Positions 44,188 to 53,522 of a stretch of DNA of 64,000 nt are shown here, piece by piece (the first letter of the stretch is position 1; each line of letters starts with the position of its first letter). The DNA comes from Herbaspirillum sp. GW103 (GTDB taxonomy: Bacteria; Pseudomonadota; Gammaproteobacteria; Burkholderiales; Burkholderiaceae_D). The position numbers were made by a program, and so were the translations under genes. The DNA lies in the NCBI RefSeq assembly GCF_000261365.1, contig NZ_AJVC01000006.1, forward strand, positions 372,001 to 436,000, in the 5' to 3' direction. The notes beneath the pieces were generated by a model. The model was not told where the DNA came from. It was given only the letters and a program-made list of their open reading frames with translations, and did no database searches.

Positions 44188-45177
44188 ATGACCAAGCCTC
44201 TCTCCCCTGCCCCGAGCTTTTCCGCCACCGGCCTGACGGACCGGATCGAACTGATCCAGACCTTCGTACGCATCGTCGAGGCCGGCAGCCTGTCGGCGGC
44301 GGCGGCCCAGCTCGCGACCACGCAACCCACCGTCAGCCGCCGTCTGCAGGCGCTGGAACGCTCGCTTGGGGTGCGCCTGCTGCAGCGCTCCACGCATGCC
44401 ATGAAGATGACCGAGGACGGCGAACGCTGCTACGAGCGTGCCAAGGAACTGCTGGCCGGCTGGGATGAGTTCGAAAGCGAATTGCGCGGGGCCCGCCAGC
44501 ATGCCGAAGGCACGCTGCGGGTGGTGGTGCCGCACGCCTTCGGTCAGAAGCAGCTGATCGCGCCCTTGTTGCAGTTCATGCAGCGCCATCCGCGCATCAC
44601 GGTGGAGTGGTTGCTGCATGACCGGGCGGCCGATTTCATCAGCCAGGGCATCGATTGCGCCATCCAGGTCGGGGAGGTCAACGATCCCTCGGTGGTCGCC
44701 ATCCACCTGGCCGAGGTCCCCCGCATGACGGTGGTAGCACCCTCCGTGCTGCAGGGGCGCGCCCTGCCCCGCCAGCCGGAAGACCTGGCCGGCTTCCCGT
44801 GGATCGCCATTCCCGCCTTCTACCGCCGCGAGATCACGCTGACCCACGCCACCAGCGGCGAGCAGCGCCAGGTGGGGTTTCGCCCGCAGCTGGTCACCGA
44901 CAGCCTGTATGCGCTGCGCAACATCGTCATCGAAGGCATGGGGGTGGCCGTGGGTTCATCCTGGGTGCTGGCCGAAGACGTGGCCGCCGGCCGCCTGGTG
45001 CAACTGCTGCCCGAATGGGAGCCGGCGCCGCTGCCGGTGTCGCTGATGTACCCGTATGCACGTTTCTACCCGGCGCGGCTGCGCCACTTCATCGACACCA
45101 TGAAGGAAGCCATGCCTGCCGTCGTGCACCAGGCCGTGGGACGGGGGGCGCCGGGCGTGGACCCGGGCGGGATATGA
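44188..45177 (+). CDS. LysR-family regulator, divergent from the MFS gene
   Basis: The protein is 329 residues from ATG 44188 (MTKPLSPAPSFSATGLTDRI). The helix-turn-helix is SLSAAAAQLATTQPTVSRRL. The N-terminus is about 20 residues longer than average. The inducer domain has the usual LRVVVPHAFGQKQLIAPLLQ strand. It shares a promoter region with the MFS exporter and probably controls it. It is convergent with the CoA-transferase gene, with only 4 bases between the stops. Confidence 0.9.
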   Translation: MTKPLSPAPSFSATGLTDRIELIQTFVRIVEAGSLSAAAAQLATTQPTVSRRLQALERSLGVRLLQRSTHAMKMTEDGERCYERAKELLAGWDEFESELRGARQHAEGTLRVVVPHAFGQKQLIAPLLQFMQRHPRITVEWLLHDRAADFISQGIDCAIQVGEVNDPSVVAIHLAEVPRMTVVAPSVLQGRALPRQPEDLAGFPWIAIPAFYRREITLTHATSGEQRQVGFRPQLVTDSLYALRNIVIEGMGVAVGSSWVLAEDVAAGRLVQLLPEWEPAPLPVSLMYPYARFYPARLRHFIDTMKEAMPAVVHQAVGRGAPGVDPGGI

Positions 45178-45181
45178 AGCT

Positions 45182-46672
45182 TCAGTCCAGTCGCATGGTC
45201 TTGTGGCTGGCGTAGTGCTGATGCCATGTGAAGGCTTCTGCCAAAAGATGGGGCGTATGTCCCCCGGCGCGGCAGGCGCGTTCGAAGTAATCGCGCAACT
45301 GCGGCCGGTAGTCCGGATGGCAGCACTGCTCGATCACCTTCACGGCGCGCTCGCGCGGCGCCAGGCCGCGCAGGTCGGCCAGGCCCCATTCGGTGACCAG
45401 CACATCGACGTCGTGTTCCGTGTGATCCACATGCGAGACCATGGGCACCACGCTGGAGATCGCCCCGTCCTTGGCCACCGACTTGGAGACGAAGATCGAG
45501 AGTTGCCCGTTGCGTGCGAAGTCGCCCGAGCCGCCGATGCCATTCATCATGTGCGTGCCGCCTACGTGGGTGGAATTGACGTTGCCGTAAATGTCGAATT
45601 CCAGCGCGGTATTGAGCCCGATGATGCCCAGCCTGCGCACCAGTTCCGGATGATTGCTGATTTCCTGCGGGCGCAATACCAGCTTGTCGCGATAGCGATC
45701 GAGATTGGCCAGGAAGTGCGCATACTTGGCCTGCGACAGGGTGATCGAGGAGGCCGAGGCAAAGGCCAGCTGGCCCGAGTCGAGCAGGTCGATGGCGCTG
45801 TCCTGCAGCACCTCCGAATACATCACCAGATCGCGGAAGGGGGACTCCACCAGCCCGTGCAGCACCGCATTGGCAATCGTGCCGATGCCGGCCTGCAGCG
45901 GCGCCAGCGTGTGCGGCAGGCGTCCGGCTTCCACTTCGCATTCGAGGAAGTGGATCACGTGGCGCGCGATGGCGCGGGTCTCGTCGTCCGGCGGCAGCAC
46001 CGAGGAAGGACTGTCGGGGGTCTCGGTGAGCACGATGGCCACCACCTTCTCGGGATCGAAGGGAATGGTCGGATGGCCGATGCGGTCACCAGCGGCCGTC
46101 AGCGGAATCGGCTTGCGCTCGGGGCGCGCGGCGGGCAGGTAGATGTCGTGCAGCCCTTCCAGCGCCAGCGGCATGCTGGTATTGAGCTCGATGACGATAT
46201 GGCGCGCCTGCTCCACGAAGCTGGCCGAATTGCCCACCGACATGGTCGGCACAATGCCTTCTTCGGTAATGGCGGCGGCCTCGATGACGGCGATGTCGAT
46301 GCGCGAGGGCGTGCCGCTGCGCAATTGCTCGGCGGTCTCCGAGAGGTGCTGGTCGATGAACATGACCTCGCCTGCATTGATCTTCCTGCGCAGCGTCGGG
46401 TCCACCTGGAACGGCAGACGCCGCGCCAGCAGGCCCGCTTCGGCCATCAGTCCGTCGCTGCCATTGCCCAGCGAGGCACCGGTGATGACGGTGAAATGCA
46501 GTTCCTCCTGCGCCGCCCGGTCAGCCAGCGCGCGCGGCATGGCCTTGGCGTCACCGGCGCGGGTAAAGCCGCTCAGGCCGATGGTCATGCCGTTGTGGAA
46601 GAAGGTGGCCGCCTGGGCGGCAGACATGAGCTTGCCGACCAGGGCGGGCTGGCCAATGCGCTGACTATCCAT
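45182..46672 (-). CDS. Acetyl-CoA hydrolase / succinate:acetate CoA-transferase family protein
   Basis: The protein is 496 residues from ATG 46672 (MDSQRIGQPALVGKLMSAAQ), with AGGAG ten bases upstream; a start at 46717 is less likely. The family motifs are GMTIGLSGFTRAGDAKAMP near the start, PTMSVGNSASFVEQA, and the glycine loop HMMNGIGGSGDFARNG that shapes the CoA site. Such enzymes move CoA between acetate, succinate and propionate or hydrolyse acetyl-CoA. The divergent LysR at 46857 is a candidate regulator. Confidence 0.9.
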   Translation of the reverse strand: MDSQRIGQPALVGKLMSAAQAATFFHNGMTIGLSGFTRAGDAKAMPRALADRAAQEELHFTVITGASLGNGSDGLMAEAGLLARRLPFQVDPTLRRKINAGEVMFIDQHLSETAEQLRSGTPSRIDIAVIEAAAITEEGIVPTMSVGNSASFVEQARHIVIELNTSMPLALEGLHDIYLPAARPERKPIPLTAAGDRIGHPTIPFDPEKVVAIVLTETPDSPSSVLPPDDETRAIARHVIHFLECEVEAGRLPHTLAPLQAGIGTIANAVLHGLVESPFRDLVMYSEVLQDSAIDLLDSGQLAFASASSITLSQAKYAHFLANLDRYRDKLVLRPQEISNHPELVRRLGIIGLNTALEFDIYGNVNSTHVGGTHMMNGIGGSGDFARNGQLSIFVSKSVAKDGAISSVVPMVSHVDHTEHDVDVLVTEWGLADLRGLAPRERAVKVIEQCCHPDYRPQLRDYFERACRAGGHTPHLLAEAFTWHQHYASHKTMRLD

Positions 46673-46856
46673 GAGAGTGTGCTCCTGCTCGGGTTCTTTA
46701 AGGGGGGACAGGGGCATCCTTGACGGACTTCCTGCATCTTGTTTGCTTCAAGTATAGGAGCCCGCAGGTATGCACTGTATGATTAAAATTCCGCCGTTCC
46801 AGTCGGAAAATGAATACTCCCCGCTCCCCCAAAATTGACTGCCGAAAGCTGCTGCC

Positions 46857-47753
46857 ATGGATATTCGCGCCCTGCGCTACTTCACCGAGACGGTTCGCCA
46901 GGCCAGCTTCAGTCGTGCCGCCGACGCCCTGCACGTGACCCAGTCCACCGTCAGCAAGATGGTGCGGCAGCTGGAGGATGAGGTCGATGCCCCGCTGCTG
47001 GTACGCGACGGCCGCCGCCTGCAGCTCACCGATACCGGACGCGTGGTCTACGAACAGGGCCAGCAGATCCTGGCGTCCATGCAGCGGCTGGACGCCGAGG
47101 TACGCGATACCAAGGCACTGCGCTGCGGCCGTCTGGAGATCGGTATCCCGCCCATGATCAACATCCTCTGCACCCCGGTATTGAAGGCTTTCCGCGAACG
47201 CCATCCCGAGATTGCCATCGTCCTCAAGGAAGACACCGGCCCGCAGATCGAGGAGCGCGTGGCCCATGGCGAACTGGAGATCGGCATGACCGTACTGCCC
47301 GCCGATCCCGAACTGGAACTCCAGACCCTGCCGGTGGCGCGTTACCCCATGTGGGCGGTGGCGCAGACCGGGCGCTTCCAGAAGCATCGCACCACCCTGC
47401 GCTGCGCCCAGCTCGATGGCATGCCGCTGGTGCTGCTCAACAACGAATTCGGCCTCACCCGCAGCCTGCGCGGCATGTTCGGCCAACTGGGCATCGAGCC
47501 CGAGATCGTGGCCCAGAGCGCCCAGTGGGACTGGCTGGTCGCCATGGCCCTGGCCGGCATGGGCGCAGCGCTCTTGCCCGAGCCCTTCATCCACCGCCTG
47601 GCCACCAACCAGTTGCAGGCAGTCCGACTGGTGGAGCCGGAAGTGCAGTGGCAGGTGGCCTACGTCACGCGCGGCGCTTATCTCTCCTACGCGGCACGCG
47701 CCTGGATGGCCTTGAGCGAGGAATTGTTTGCCGGTGGACGCGTGCGCAAGTGA
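46857..47753 (+). CDS. LysR-family regulator, divergent from the CoA-transferase gene
   Basis: The protein is 298 residues, MDIRALRYFTETVRQASFSR. The helix-turn-helix AADALHVTQSTVSKMVRQLE and a standard inducer domain (RLEIGIPPMINILCTPVLKA) are present. The first residues and DTGPQIEERVAHGELEIGM place it in the CidR/CynR-like branch that often responds to small organic acids, in keeping with the acetate-related neighbour. The intergenic region is 184 bases. Confidence 0.9.
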   Translation: MDIRALRYFTETVRQASFSRAADALHVTQSTVSKMVRQLEDEVDAPLLVRDGRRLQLTDTGRVVYEQGQQILASMQRLDAEVRDTKALRCGRLEIGIPPMINILCTPVLKAFRERHPEIAIVLKEDTGPQIEERVAHGELEIGMTVLPADPELELQTLPVARYPMWAVAQTGRFQKHRTTLRCAQLDGMPLVLLNNEFGLTRSLRGMFGQLGIEPEIVAQSAQWDWLVAMALAGMGAALLPEPFIHRLATNQLQAVRLVEPEVQWQVAYVTRGAYLSYAARAWMALSEELFAGGRVRK

Positions 47754-47794
47754 GCCCCGCGGGCAGCGCAGTGCAGAGGGACGCACAGCGCGGG

Positions 47795-47811
47795 CATTCC
47801 ATTTTGGAATG
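47795..47811. promoter_or_regulatory. Inverted repeat between LysR and FUSC genes
   Basis: CATTCCA TTT TGGAATG is a perfect palindrome 42 bases after the LysR stop and upstream of the FUSC gene. It could be an operator; there is no U-run, so it is not a terminator. Confidence 0.45.
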
Positions 47812-47998
47812 GAATCGGCGAATTTAAGTCATGCCGTGCATGGTTCGGTTTCCTATACTGAACTTGCCGAACCCTGCCGCCCCTCCTCACCCGTGAAGGC
47901 GGAACCGGAATGACGTCGTCACGCCAGTGAGTGCGCAGGGGTCGGCACTCTCCCTGCAGTGCCTGCCCTGCTCCCTCTGCCCGCTCGCCCGCTCCATC

Positions 47999-50161
47999 AT
48001 GCCGCCGCTTCCGTCGTCGCGTTTTTCCGCACGGTTTTTGCCGTACCGCTTTCTCCTGCTGCACTATTGCCGCCGCTGCCGCACCCGCGTGGAGCGCTGG
48101 CAGATGCAGTTCCCGCTGCGCCATGCCAACCTGTCCGAGGGCCTGCGTGCGGCCTGTGGCGCGGCGGCCATGCTGCTGCTGGGCGAGTGGCTGGGCAATC
48201 CGCTGTTCTCGTGGGCGGCCATCGGCGCCTTCCTCACCAGCCTGGCCGACAGCGCCGGTTCCAACCGGGCGCGCCTGGCCTCGATGGGCGGTTTCGCGCT
48301 GGTCTCGACGCTGGGTGGCATGATCGCCGCCAGCGCCGCCGGCTGGAGCGTGGAAGCGGGTTTGCTGACCATCATGGCCTGCGCCGGCGTGGCCGGCTTC
48401 TCGCGCATCTATGGTGCCGCTGCGGGCCTGGTCCTGATGCTGGCTGCGGGCGTCTCGGCCATCATGGCCGACGCCCCGGTGCTGCTGTGGCCGCTGGCGC
48501 AGAGCCACGTGCTGATTTATCTTGCGGGCTGTCTGTGGGCGCTGCTGCTGGGCCTGACGGTATGGCGCATCCATCCCTTCGCTCCCGCGCGCCAGGCCGT
48601 GGCACGCGCCTATGGCACGCTGGCCGAGCTGGCCGCCCTGGCCGCAGCCACGGATCTGGAAGACACCGCCTACGCCGTGCATGCGGCCGAACTGGCCGCC
48701 CACACCCGCCGCCATGCGCGCTTCGATCTGGCCGCCGCCCAGCGTACGCTGGATGCGGTGGCCGTCGAGCGCACCGAGTCACGCCGCCTCTACGAAAATC
48801 TGCTGGTACGCCTGGCCCGTGCCGACGCACTGCTCGATGGCATCACCGTCCTGGCCGATCTGCAACTGACGCATTACCAACCCCTGCACGCGCGGCGGCG
48901 CAGTGCCCGCGTGCTGGGCGCCATCGCCAGCCAGCTGCAGGCCATGCAGCGCGAGATGCAGCGTGGCCAGGCCATTGCCGCCGATGAAGACGCGCGCATC
49001 ATGCTGCGCCTGCGCCAGCTGGTGGCGCGCCTGCCCAGTGGCACGGGACGGCTGCTGCTGCAGCTCGATACACCGCTGGCGCCGGGTGCCGACGATCCTG
49101 CGCGCCTCAAGGAGGCCGCCCGCGCCGGACGTGAGCGGCGCTACGGTGTGGCTGCCCTGCTGCACCGCCTGCGCGCACTGGGCCGCAAGGCGGCGCTGCA
49201 CGTGCGTGCCGGTTCGGCCGAATGGCATCATGCCTGGCGTTGCGCTGCGGCCGCCGGACTCACCTACCTGATCGTGCATCTGCTGGCATTGCCCTTCGGT
49301 TACTGGGCCACCATGGCCACCATGCTGGTCATGCAGCCCAGCATTGCCGAGAGCTGGTCGCGCAGCATGGAGCGCGCCATCGGCAGCGTGGTCGGCGGCG
49401 CGCTGGCCGTGGCCGTCTGCCTGGTGGTGCATTCGCCGCTGGGGCTGGCGTTGCTGGTGTTTCCGCTCACGGTGCTGACCATGGCGCTGCGTCCGGTCAG
49501 CTATGGCCTCTATGCCACCTTCCTCACGCCCGTGTTCGTGCTGGTGGCCGATGTCGGCGGCGATCCTGCGCATGAGCTGACCAATGCCGCCTTGCGGGCC
49601 GGCAACAACGTCATCGGGGCGCTGGTGGCGCTGGCGGCCAGTTATCTGTTCTGGCCGCGTCGCCAGCAGGAAGATCCGCAAGGGCAGCTGCGCCAGATGG
49701 CCAGCCTCAACCTGAGCTATCTCATCGCCGCCCTGGCGGTGCGCGACCACGTCGCCGACAAGGCCGGCCTGGCCCCCCTGCATGCGCACCGGCGCGCGGC
49801 CTGTGTGGCCAATGTGGAGGCCGGGCTGCTGTTGCAGCGCCTGGCGCGCGAACGCGGCTGGCCGCCACGCGACCAGGGACGCGGCCGCATGGCGGTGGCC
49901 CTGTCGCGTCGGCTGGCCGCTGCCGCCAGCCACCTGTGGGCGCATCCGCAACCGGTCGAGTCCGCCGTGCCGGACTGGTTGCTTGCCGTGCAGCAAGCCC
50001 TGCAAGACCAGGACTTCTCTACCCTGCAGGCCCTGACGCGGCAGCGCCCGGCCCCGCTGCAACTGGCCCAGGCGGCTGCGGTGGAGACCGCCTGCCTGCT
50101 GGTCTCGGCGCTGACTGCGGGAGCGGCGGCAGAGGCCGCGGAGACAACGCAAGGAAATTAA
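47999..50161 (+). CDS. FUSC-family inner-membrane protein (YccS / aromatic-acid efflux type)
   Basis: The protein is 720 residues from ATG 47999; ATG 48104 (MQFPLRHANLSEGLRAACGA), with GGAG before it, is an equally good start, and a GTG at 47927 is also open. There are two blocks of about six helices (from residue 45 and again from HAWRCAAAAGLTYLIVHLLA), each followed by a soluble domain, the FUSC_2 layout. The second block contains GYWATMATMLVMQPSIAESW. Relatives export aromatic acids or fusaric acid. No HlyD-like partner gene is adjacent. Confidence 0.85.
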   Translation: MPPLPSSRFSARFLPYRFLLLHYCRRCRTRVERWQMQFPLRHANLSEGLRAACGAAAMLLLGEWLGNPLFSWAAIGAFLTSLADSAGSNRARLASMGGFALVSTLGGMIAASAAGWSVEAGLLTIMACAGVAGFSRIYGAAAGLVLMLAAGVSAIMADAPVLLWPLAQSHVLIYLAGCLWALLLGLTVWRIHPFAPARQAVARAYGTLAELAALAAATDLEDTAYAVHAAELAAHTRRHARFDLAAAQRTLDAVAVERTESRRLYENLLVRLARADALLDGITVLADLQLTHYQPLHARRRSARVLGAIASQLQAMQREMQRGQAIAADEDARIMLRLRQLVARLPSGTGRLLLQLDTPLAPGADDPARLKEAARAGRERRYGVAALLHRLRALGRKAALHVRAGSAEWHHAWRCAAAAGLTYLIVHLLALPFGYWATMATMLVMQPSIAESWSRSMERAIGSVVGGALAVAVCLVVHSPLGLALLVFPLTVLTMALRPVSYGLYATFLTPVFVLVADVGGDPAHELTNAALRAGNNVIGALVALAASYLFWPRRQQEDPQGQLRQMASLNLSYLIAALAVRDHVADKAGLAPLHAHRRAACVANVEAGLLLQRLARERGWPPRDQGRGRMAVALSRRLAAAASHLWAHPQPVESAVPDWLLAVQQALQDQDFSTLQALTRQRPAPLQLAQAAAVETACLLVSALTAGAAAEAAETTQGN

Positions 50162-50248
50162 CGGAAACAAATTCCCTCATCCCTGTTCGAACCGGAAAAA
50201 GCGCTGCGCGCGTATCACTTCAACAACACTCTGGATGGAAGGGAACGG

Positions 50249-51376
50249 ATGAACCTGGATCTTGATTTTCTGTACAACATGAACGAGGGGCCGCTGCGCT
50301 CCGGGCTGATCGTCCTCGGGGCGGCACTGGTGGCGGTCGTGGTGGCCATTGTTCTGCACCGCATGGGCATTGCCCTGGTGCAACGCCTGGCGCGCGGGCG
50401 GCCCTTCACCACGACGGCGACCACCGTCACCTTCAATGCCAGCCGGGCCTGCGTCATCCTCTTCATGCTGCGCCTGGTCCTGGCCGGCGCGCCGGACAAC
50501 ACGCCGGGCCTCACGCGCATCTCCTATCTCACCTCGATTGCATTCATCCTGGCGCTGACCTGGTTCTTCATGCGTTGCGTGAAGTCGGTCAGCCTGACCG
50601 TGATCAATCTCAATCCCTATGATGTGGCCGACAACCTCAAGGCGCGCCGCATCCTGACCCAGACCCGCGTGCTCTCGCGCAGCGCCTACTTCATCATCGC
50701 CCTCTTCGGCCTGGCTTTCGTCTTGCTGACCTTGCCCGGTGCACGGCAGTTCGGCGCCAGCCTGCTGGCCTCGGCGGGGGTGGCCGGTATCGTCGCCGGT
50801 ATTGCCGCCAAGCCGGTACTGGGCAACTTCTTTGCGGGTTTGCAGATCGCGTTCTCGCAACCGATCCGCATCGATGACGTGCTGATCGTCAAGGGGGAAT
50901 GGGGCCGCGTGGAAGAGATCACCGGGACCTTCGTCGTGGTCAGGATCTGGGACGAGCGACGCATGATCGTGCCGCTGCAATGGTTCATCGAGAATCCCTT
51001 CGAGAACTGGACCCACACCTCCTCCACCATCCTCGGTACGGTCTTCCTGTGGCTCGATTTCGCGGTGCCGACGGCCGCCATCCGTGCCGAGTTCGAGCGG
51101 GTCTGCCAGACCCTGCCGCTATGGGACAAGCGCGTCTGCGTGATGCACGTCACCGATACCAGCGAACGCAACATGCAGGTCCGCCTGCTGGTCTCGGCCA
51201 AGGATTCGGGGGCGGCCTTCGACCTGCGCTGCCAGATCCGCGAACACATGCTCGGCTTCATTGCCAACCACTATCCCGAGGCCCTGCCCCGCCTGCGCGC
51301 GGAGGTCTCGCCGCGCAACCGGCCGGAGGCGCTCGATACCATCATCGATGGTGCGCCCGGCGAAAAAAGTCCCTGA
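50249..51376 (+). CDS. MscS-family mechanosensitive channel
   Basis: The protein is 375 residues, MNLDLDFLYNMNEGPLRSGL. There are four to five N-terminal helices, then the MscS pore helix and beta domain: SAGVAGIVAGIAAKPVLGNF, LQIAFSQPIRIDDVLIVKGE and GTFVVVRIWDERRMIVPLQW. It releases solutes on hypo-osmotic shock or modulates sensitivity. It follows the FUSC gene by 87 bases, probably in one transcript, and ends at the terminator at 51427-51458. Confidence 0.92.
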   Translation: MNLDLDFLYNMNEGPLRSGLIVLGAALVAVVVAIVLHRMGIALVQRLARGRPFTTTATTVTFNASRACVILFMLRLVLAGAPDNTPGLTRISYLTSIAFILALTWFFMRCVKSVSLTVINLNPYDVADNLKARRILTQTRVLSRSAYFIIALFGLAFVLLTLPGARQFGASLLASAGVAGIVAGIAAKPVLGNFFAGLQIAFSQPIRIDDVLIVKGEWGRVEEITGTFVVVRIWDERRMIVPLQWFIENPFENWTHTSSTILGTVFLWLDFAVPTAAIRAEFERVCQTLPLWDKRVCVMHVTDTSERNMQVRLLVSAKDSGAAFDLRCQIREHMLGFIANHYPEALPRLRAEVSPRNRPEALDTIIDGAPGEKSP

Positions 51377-51426
51377 ACGAAATGAAGCGGGCCGCACTTG
51401 CGTGCGGCCCGCCTGGAGCCAACTCT

Positions 51427-51458
51427 GGCGCACCGGCTGGTCCGGAGCGCCTTTTTTT
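51427..51458 (+). terminator. Terminator of the mscS-like gene
   Basis: GGCGC-ACCGG and CCGGA-GCGCC pair around a short loop and are followed by seven T. A second GC-rich hairpin without T-run lies just before it (51387-51412). Confidence 0.75.
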
Positions 51459-51477
51459 CGGCCGCAAGGCAAGCGCC

Positions 51478-51768
51478 TTACTGGTTCGAGATGGCCAGTT
51501 CGCCATTGGCACGGGCTTGTGCCAGCTCGGCGCGGACTTCGTCACGGGTCCGGCTGGAGGCCACTGCCTTGACGTCCTGGTCGCGATCGCTCACCAGCAG
51601 CTGGCCAGCCGCACGGGCTTGCTGCAATTCGGCCACGACATCGGCGCGGGTCTTGGTGGAGACGAAGGTGGTGTCGGCAGGATACGGGGCTTCGGCCTTG
51701 GCAGCGCCCATGGCGGTGCTCAGCAGCAGGGTGGCAAACAGGGTGCGGGTGATGTTCTTGGTGTTCAT
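51478..51768 (-). CDS. DUF4148-family secreted small protein, two-repeat form
   Basis: The protein is 96 residues from ATG 51768 (MNTKNITRTLFATLLLSTAM). Residues 1-26 are a signal peptide (cut near AKA-EAP). Two repeats of the form SKTRADVVAELQQARAAGQL follow, the second as SRTRDEVRAELAQARANGEL. DUF4148 proteins are common and multi-copy in Burkholderiales; their role in the envelope is unknown. The upstream 130 bases are conserved with the paralogue at 53043. Confidence 0.87.
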   Translation of the reverse strand: MNTKNITRTLFATLLLSTAMGAAKAEAPYPADTTFVSTKTRADVVAELQQARAAGQLLVSDRDQDVKAVASSRTRDEVRAELAQARANGELAISNQ

Positions 51769-51896
51769 GGTGGTTTCCTTTTTCGTGAGAGAGGATGCGC
51801 ACGTCAATCCGTTCCGGGGTGGTGGATCAGTCATCGCGTGCTGTCATCTTGGTACCCAGTGTAGAGATTGACGGCACGGAGAAAAAGACGAAAAAC

Positions 51897-51913
51897 CGGA
51901 ATTCATTGTTCCG
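51897..51913 (-). promoter_or_regulatory. CGGAAT-N5-TTCCG-type inverted repeat, copy 1
   Basis: CGGAATTCATTGTTCCG lies 129 bases before the start codon of the first DUF4148 gene. Copies at 52216-52232 and 53171-53187 have the same layout, so it may be a shared operator or promoter part. Confidence 0.55.
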
Positions 51914-52060
51914 TAAAACACTAACAATTCCGGGGCGGTGCAGGTGGCGCCTGCAAGTCCTCCTTGAGGGAGGAAGAAACGGCTGCATTCGCTCTGGCCG
52001 TTCGCAGAGAAAACTTAGAAATGGAAGTTGATGTTTCTAAAGAAGCCGATCAGTAAAAAC

Positions 52061-52123
52061 TTAGAGAAATGCAAACAGAGCTTGCGCCGAAGCGGCCGGT
52101 GCAATGAGAGCTTGGTGCTTCAT
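52061..52123 (-). pseudogene. Decayed DUF4148 gene start
   Basis: On the minus strand, ATG 52123 opens a 20-residue frame, MKHQALIAPAASAQALFAFL, that stops at TAA. The flanking DNA, CTTGGTGcTTCATGGA on the plus strand, matches the start region of both intact paralogues, and the upstream conserved region with its inverted repeat (52216-52232) is present. Only the upstream region and the first codons remain. Confidence 0.45.
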
Positions 52124-52215
52124 GGATTGCTGGATGGTGGATGGTTCAGTCATTGTGTGACGTCATCTTGGAGTCGGGTGCAGGGATGGCGGGCGCGGGG
52201 CTGAAGATGCGAGAT

Positions 52216-52232
52216 CGGAATTCATCATTCCG
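52216..52232 (-). promoter_or_regulatory. Inverted repeat, copy 2 (orphan upstream region)
   Basis: CGGAATTCATCATTCCG lies upstream of the decayed DUF4148 start, and the preceding TCAGTCATTGTGTGACGTCA on the plus strand matches the other two upstream regions. Confidence 0.5.
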
Positions 52233-52638
52233 GAATGCCGAGCAAGATGCAGATAAAAAACTTATAAACGGAGTCCCATTAAACTTATAAATGTAAAATG
52301 CAAAATCTAAGTTTATTGAATCGACAAAATTCACTGAATATTGCTCTTCTACAGAGGAGAAATGTCTCGTAGCAAGGCGAGGTAGATCGTCCAAAAAACT
52401 TAGAAAATGGGAAGGTGAGGACGAGCCAGATTTGACGTTGCAAAATCGGGTCCCTGTGGCGGCGCGCCAGCATGTCGGGCGCAGAAAAGGTCAGGCGGAC
52501 CTCACTACCGGCGACCGAGGGGAGAGAACGTCGCTTTCATGAGGCCCGCCTGGGGAGAAACTGTCGCACCGGCTTCCCCGGTGCGTTTGCTGCGGCCCCG
52601 ACCGGACGCGTGTGCCGGTCAGGACGGGGTCTTGCCAG

Positions 52639-53043
52639 TTACAGCGAAGGCGCCTGGCTGTTGCTGATGGCGCTGCCGTCACGACGGGCCTGTTGCAGCT
52701 CCTGTTGCACCTGGGCGCGGGTGAGGGTCGAGTGGAAGGGCTTTTCCACCGGATACTGTTCGCTCACCAGCAGTTCGCCATCGGCACGGGCCTGCTTCAG
52801 TTCGGCGCGCACATCGGCGCGGGTCTTGGTGGAAACGAAAGGCTTTTCCACCGGATACTGGTCGCTGACCAGCGTGTCGCCGTTGGCGCGGGCCTGTTGC
52901 AGGTCGGCGATCACTTCGGCGCGGGTCTTGGTCGAGACGATGGGGCTTTCGGGCGGATACGGGGCCTCGGCCATGGCGGCGCCAACGGCGGAGGTGAGCA
53001 GCAGACCGGCAAACAGATTCCTGGCAATGTTCTTGGTGTTCAT
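52639..53043 (-). CDS. DUF4148-family secreted small protein, three-repeat form
   Basis: The protein is 134 residues, MNTKNIARNLFAGLLLTSAV, with a signal peptide to about residue 25. Three tandem units of about 35 residues follow, each with S-T-x-TRA-V-AELxQARxxG, separated by a VSDQYPVEKPF-type linker. It has one unit more than the paralogue at 51768, so the family grows or shrinks by whole repeats. Expression, if the upstream repeat is an operator, should match that of the paralogue. Confidence 0.87.
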   Translation of the reverse strand: MNTKNIARNLFAGLLLTSAVGAAMAEAPYPPESPIVSTKTRAEVIADLQQARANGDTLVSDQYPVEKPFVSTKTRADVRAELKQARADGELLVSEQYPVEKPFHSTLTRAQVQQELQQARRDGSAISNSQAPSL

Positions 53044-53170
53044 GATCGTTCCTTTGTGGGTGAGAGGATGAGCACGGCAACCTGTGACTACCCTTGTGGT
53101 TCAGTCGTTGTGTGCTGTCATCGTGGAACCCAGTTTAAGGATCCAGGCCACCGAGAAAAAGCCGACAAAG

Positions 53171-53187
53171 CGGAATACATCATTCCA
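53171..53187 (-). promoter_or_regulatory. Inverted repeat, copy 3
   Basis: CGGAATACATCATTCCA lies 128 bases before the start codon of the three-repeat DUF4148 gene, the same distance as copy 1 from its gene within one base. Confidence 0.55.
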
Positions 53188-53522
53188 GATACGCGAACAA
53201 TCAGTTTTTTCGACTCTGTGCTGCTTGTTTTGCACTGCATCTGCACATGGGATTTTGGCAATAAACTACATTTTTTCACTCTCGATATATCGCTCAAGCC
53301 ATTGATATAAAAGGACTTGTGCGAAATTATCTTCATATCGGCTATTTACCCACCCGGCTTTCTTTTGCGCCGCCGCAAAGATTTTTCTATCCGGCTCATA
53401 GAGAATACCAATGACTTGTTCAACTATTTTGAGCAAGTTTTTCAGGCAGTCGCTGTATACGATACGATATAGCGATGCACGACCCTCGCGTCATTTTCTT
53501 CACCTTTCACAGGACCCGCCCG

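Larger units (their letters stand above)
52011..52410. repeat. Five dispersed AAACTTA(G/T)A..ATG repeats in the DUF4148 intergenic region
   Basis: Short repeats of the form AAACTTAGAAATGG occur at 52011-52024, 52057-52071, 52258-52271, 52281-52293 and 52396-52410. One inverted core, CTAAGTTT, is near 52305. The surrounding 51914-52638 region is AT-rich with no intact gene. Confidence 0.55.
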
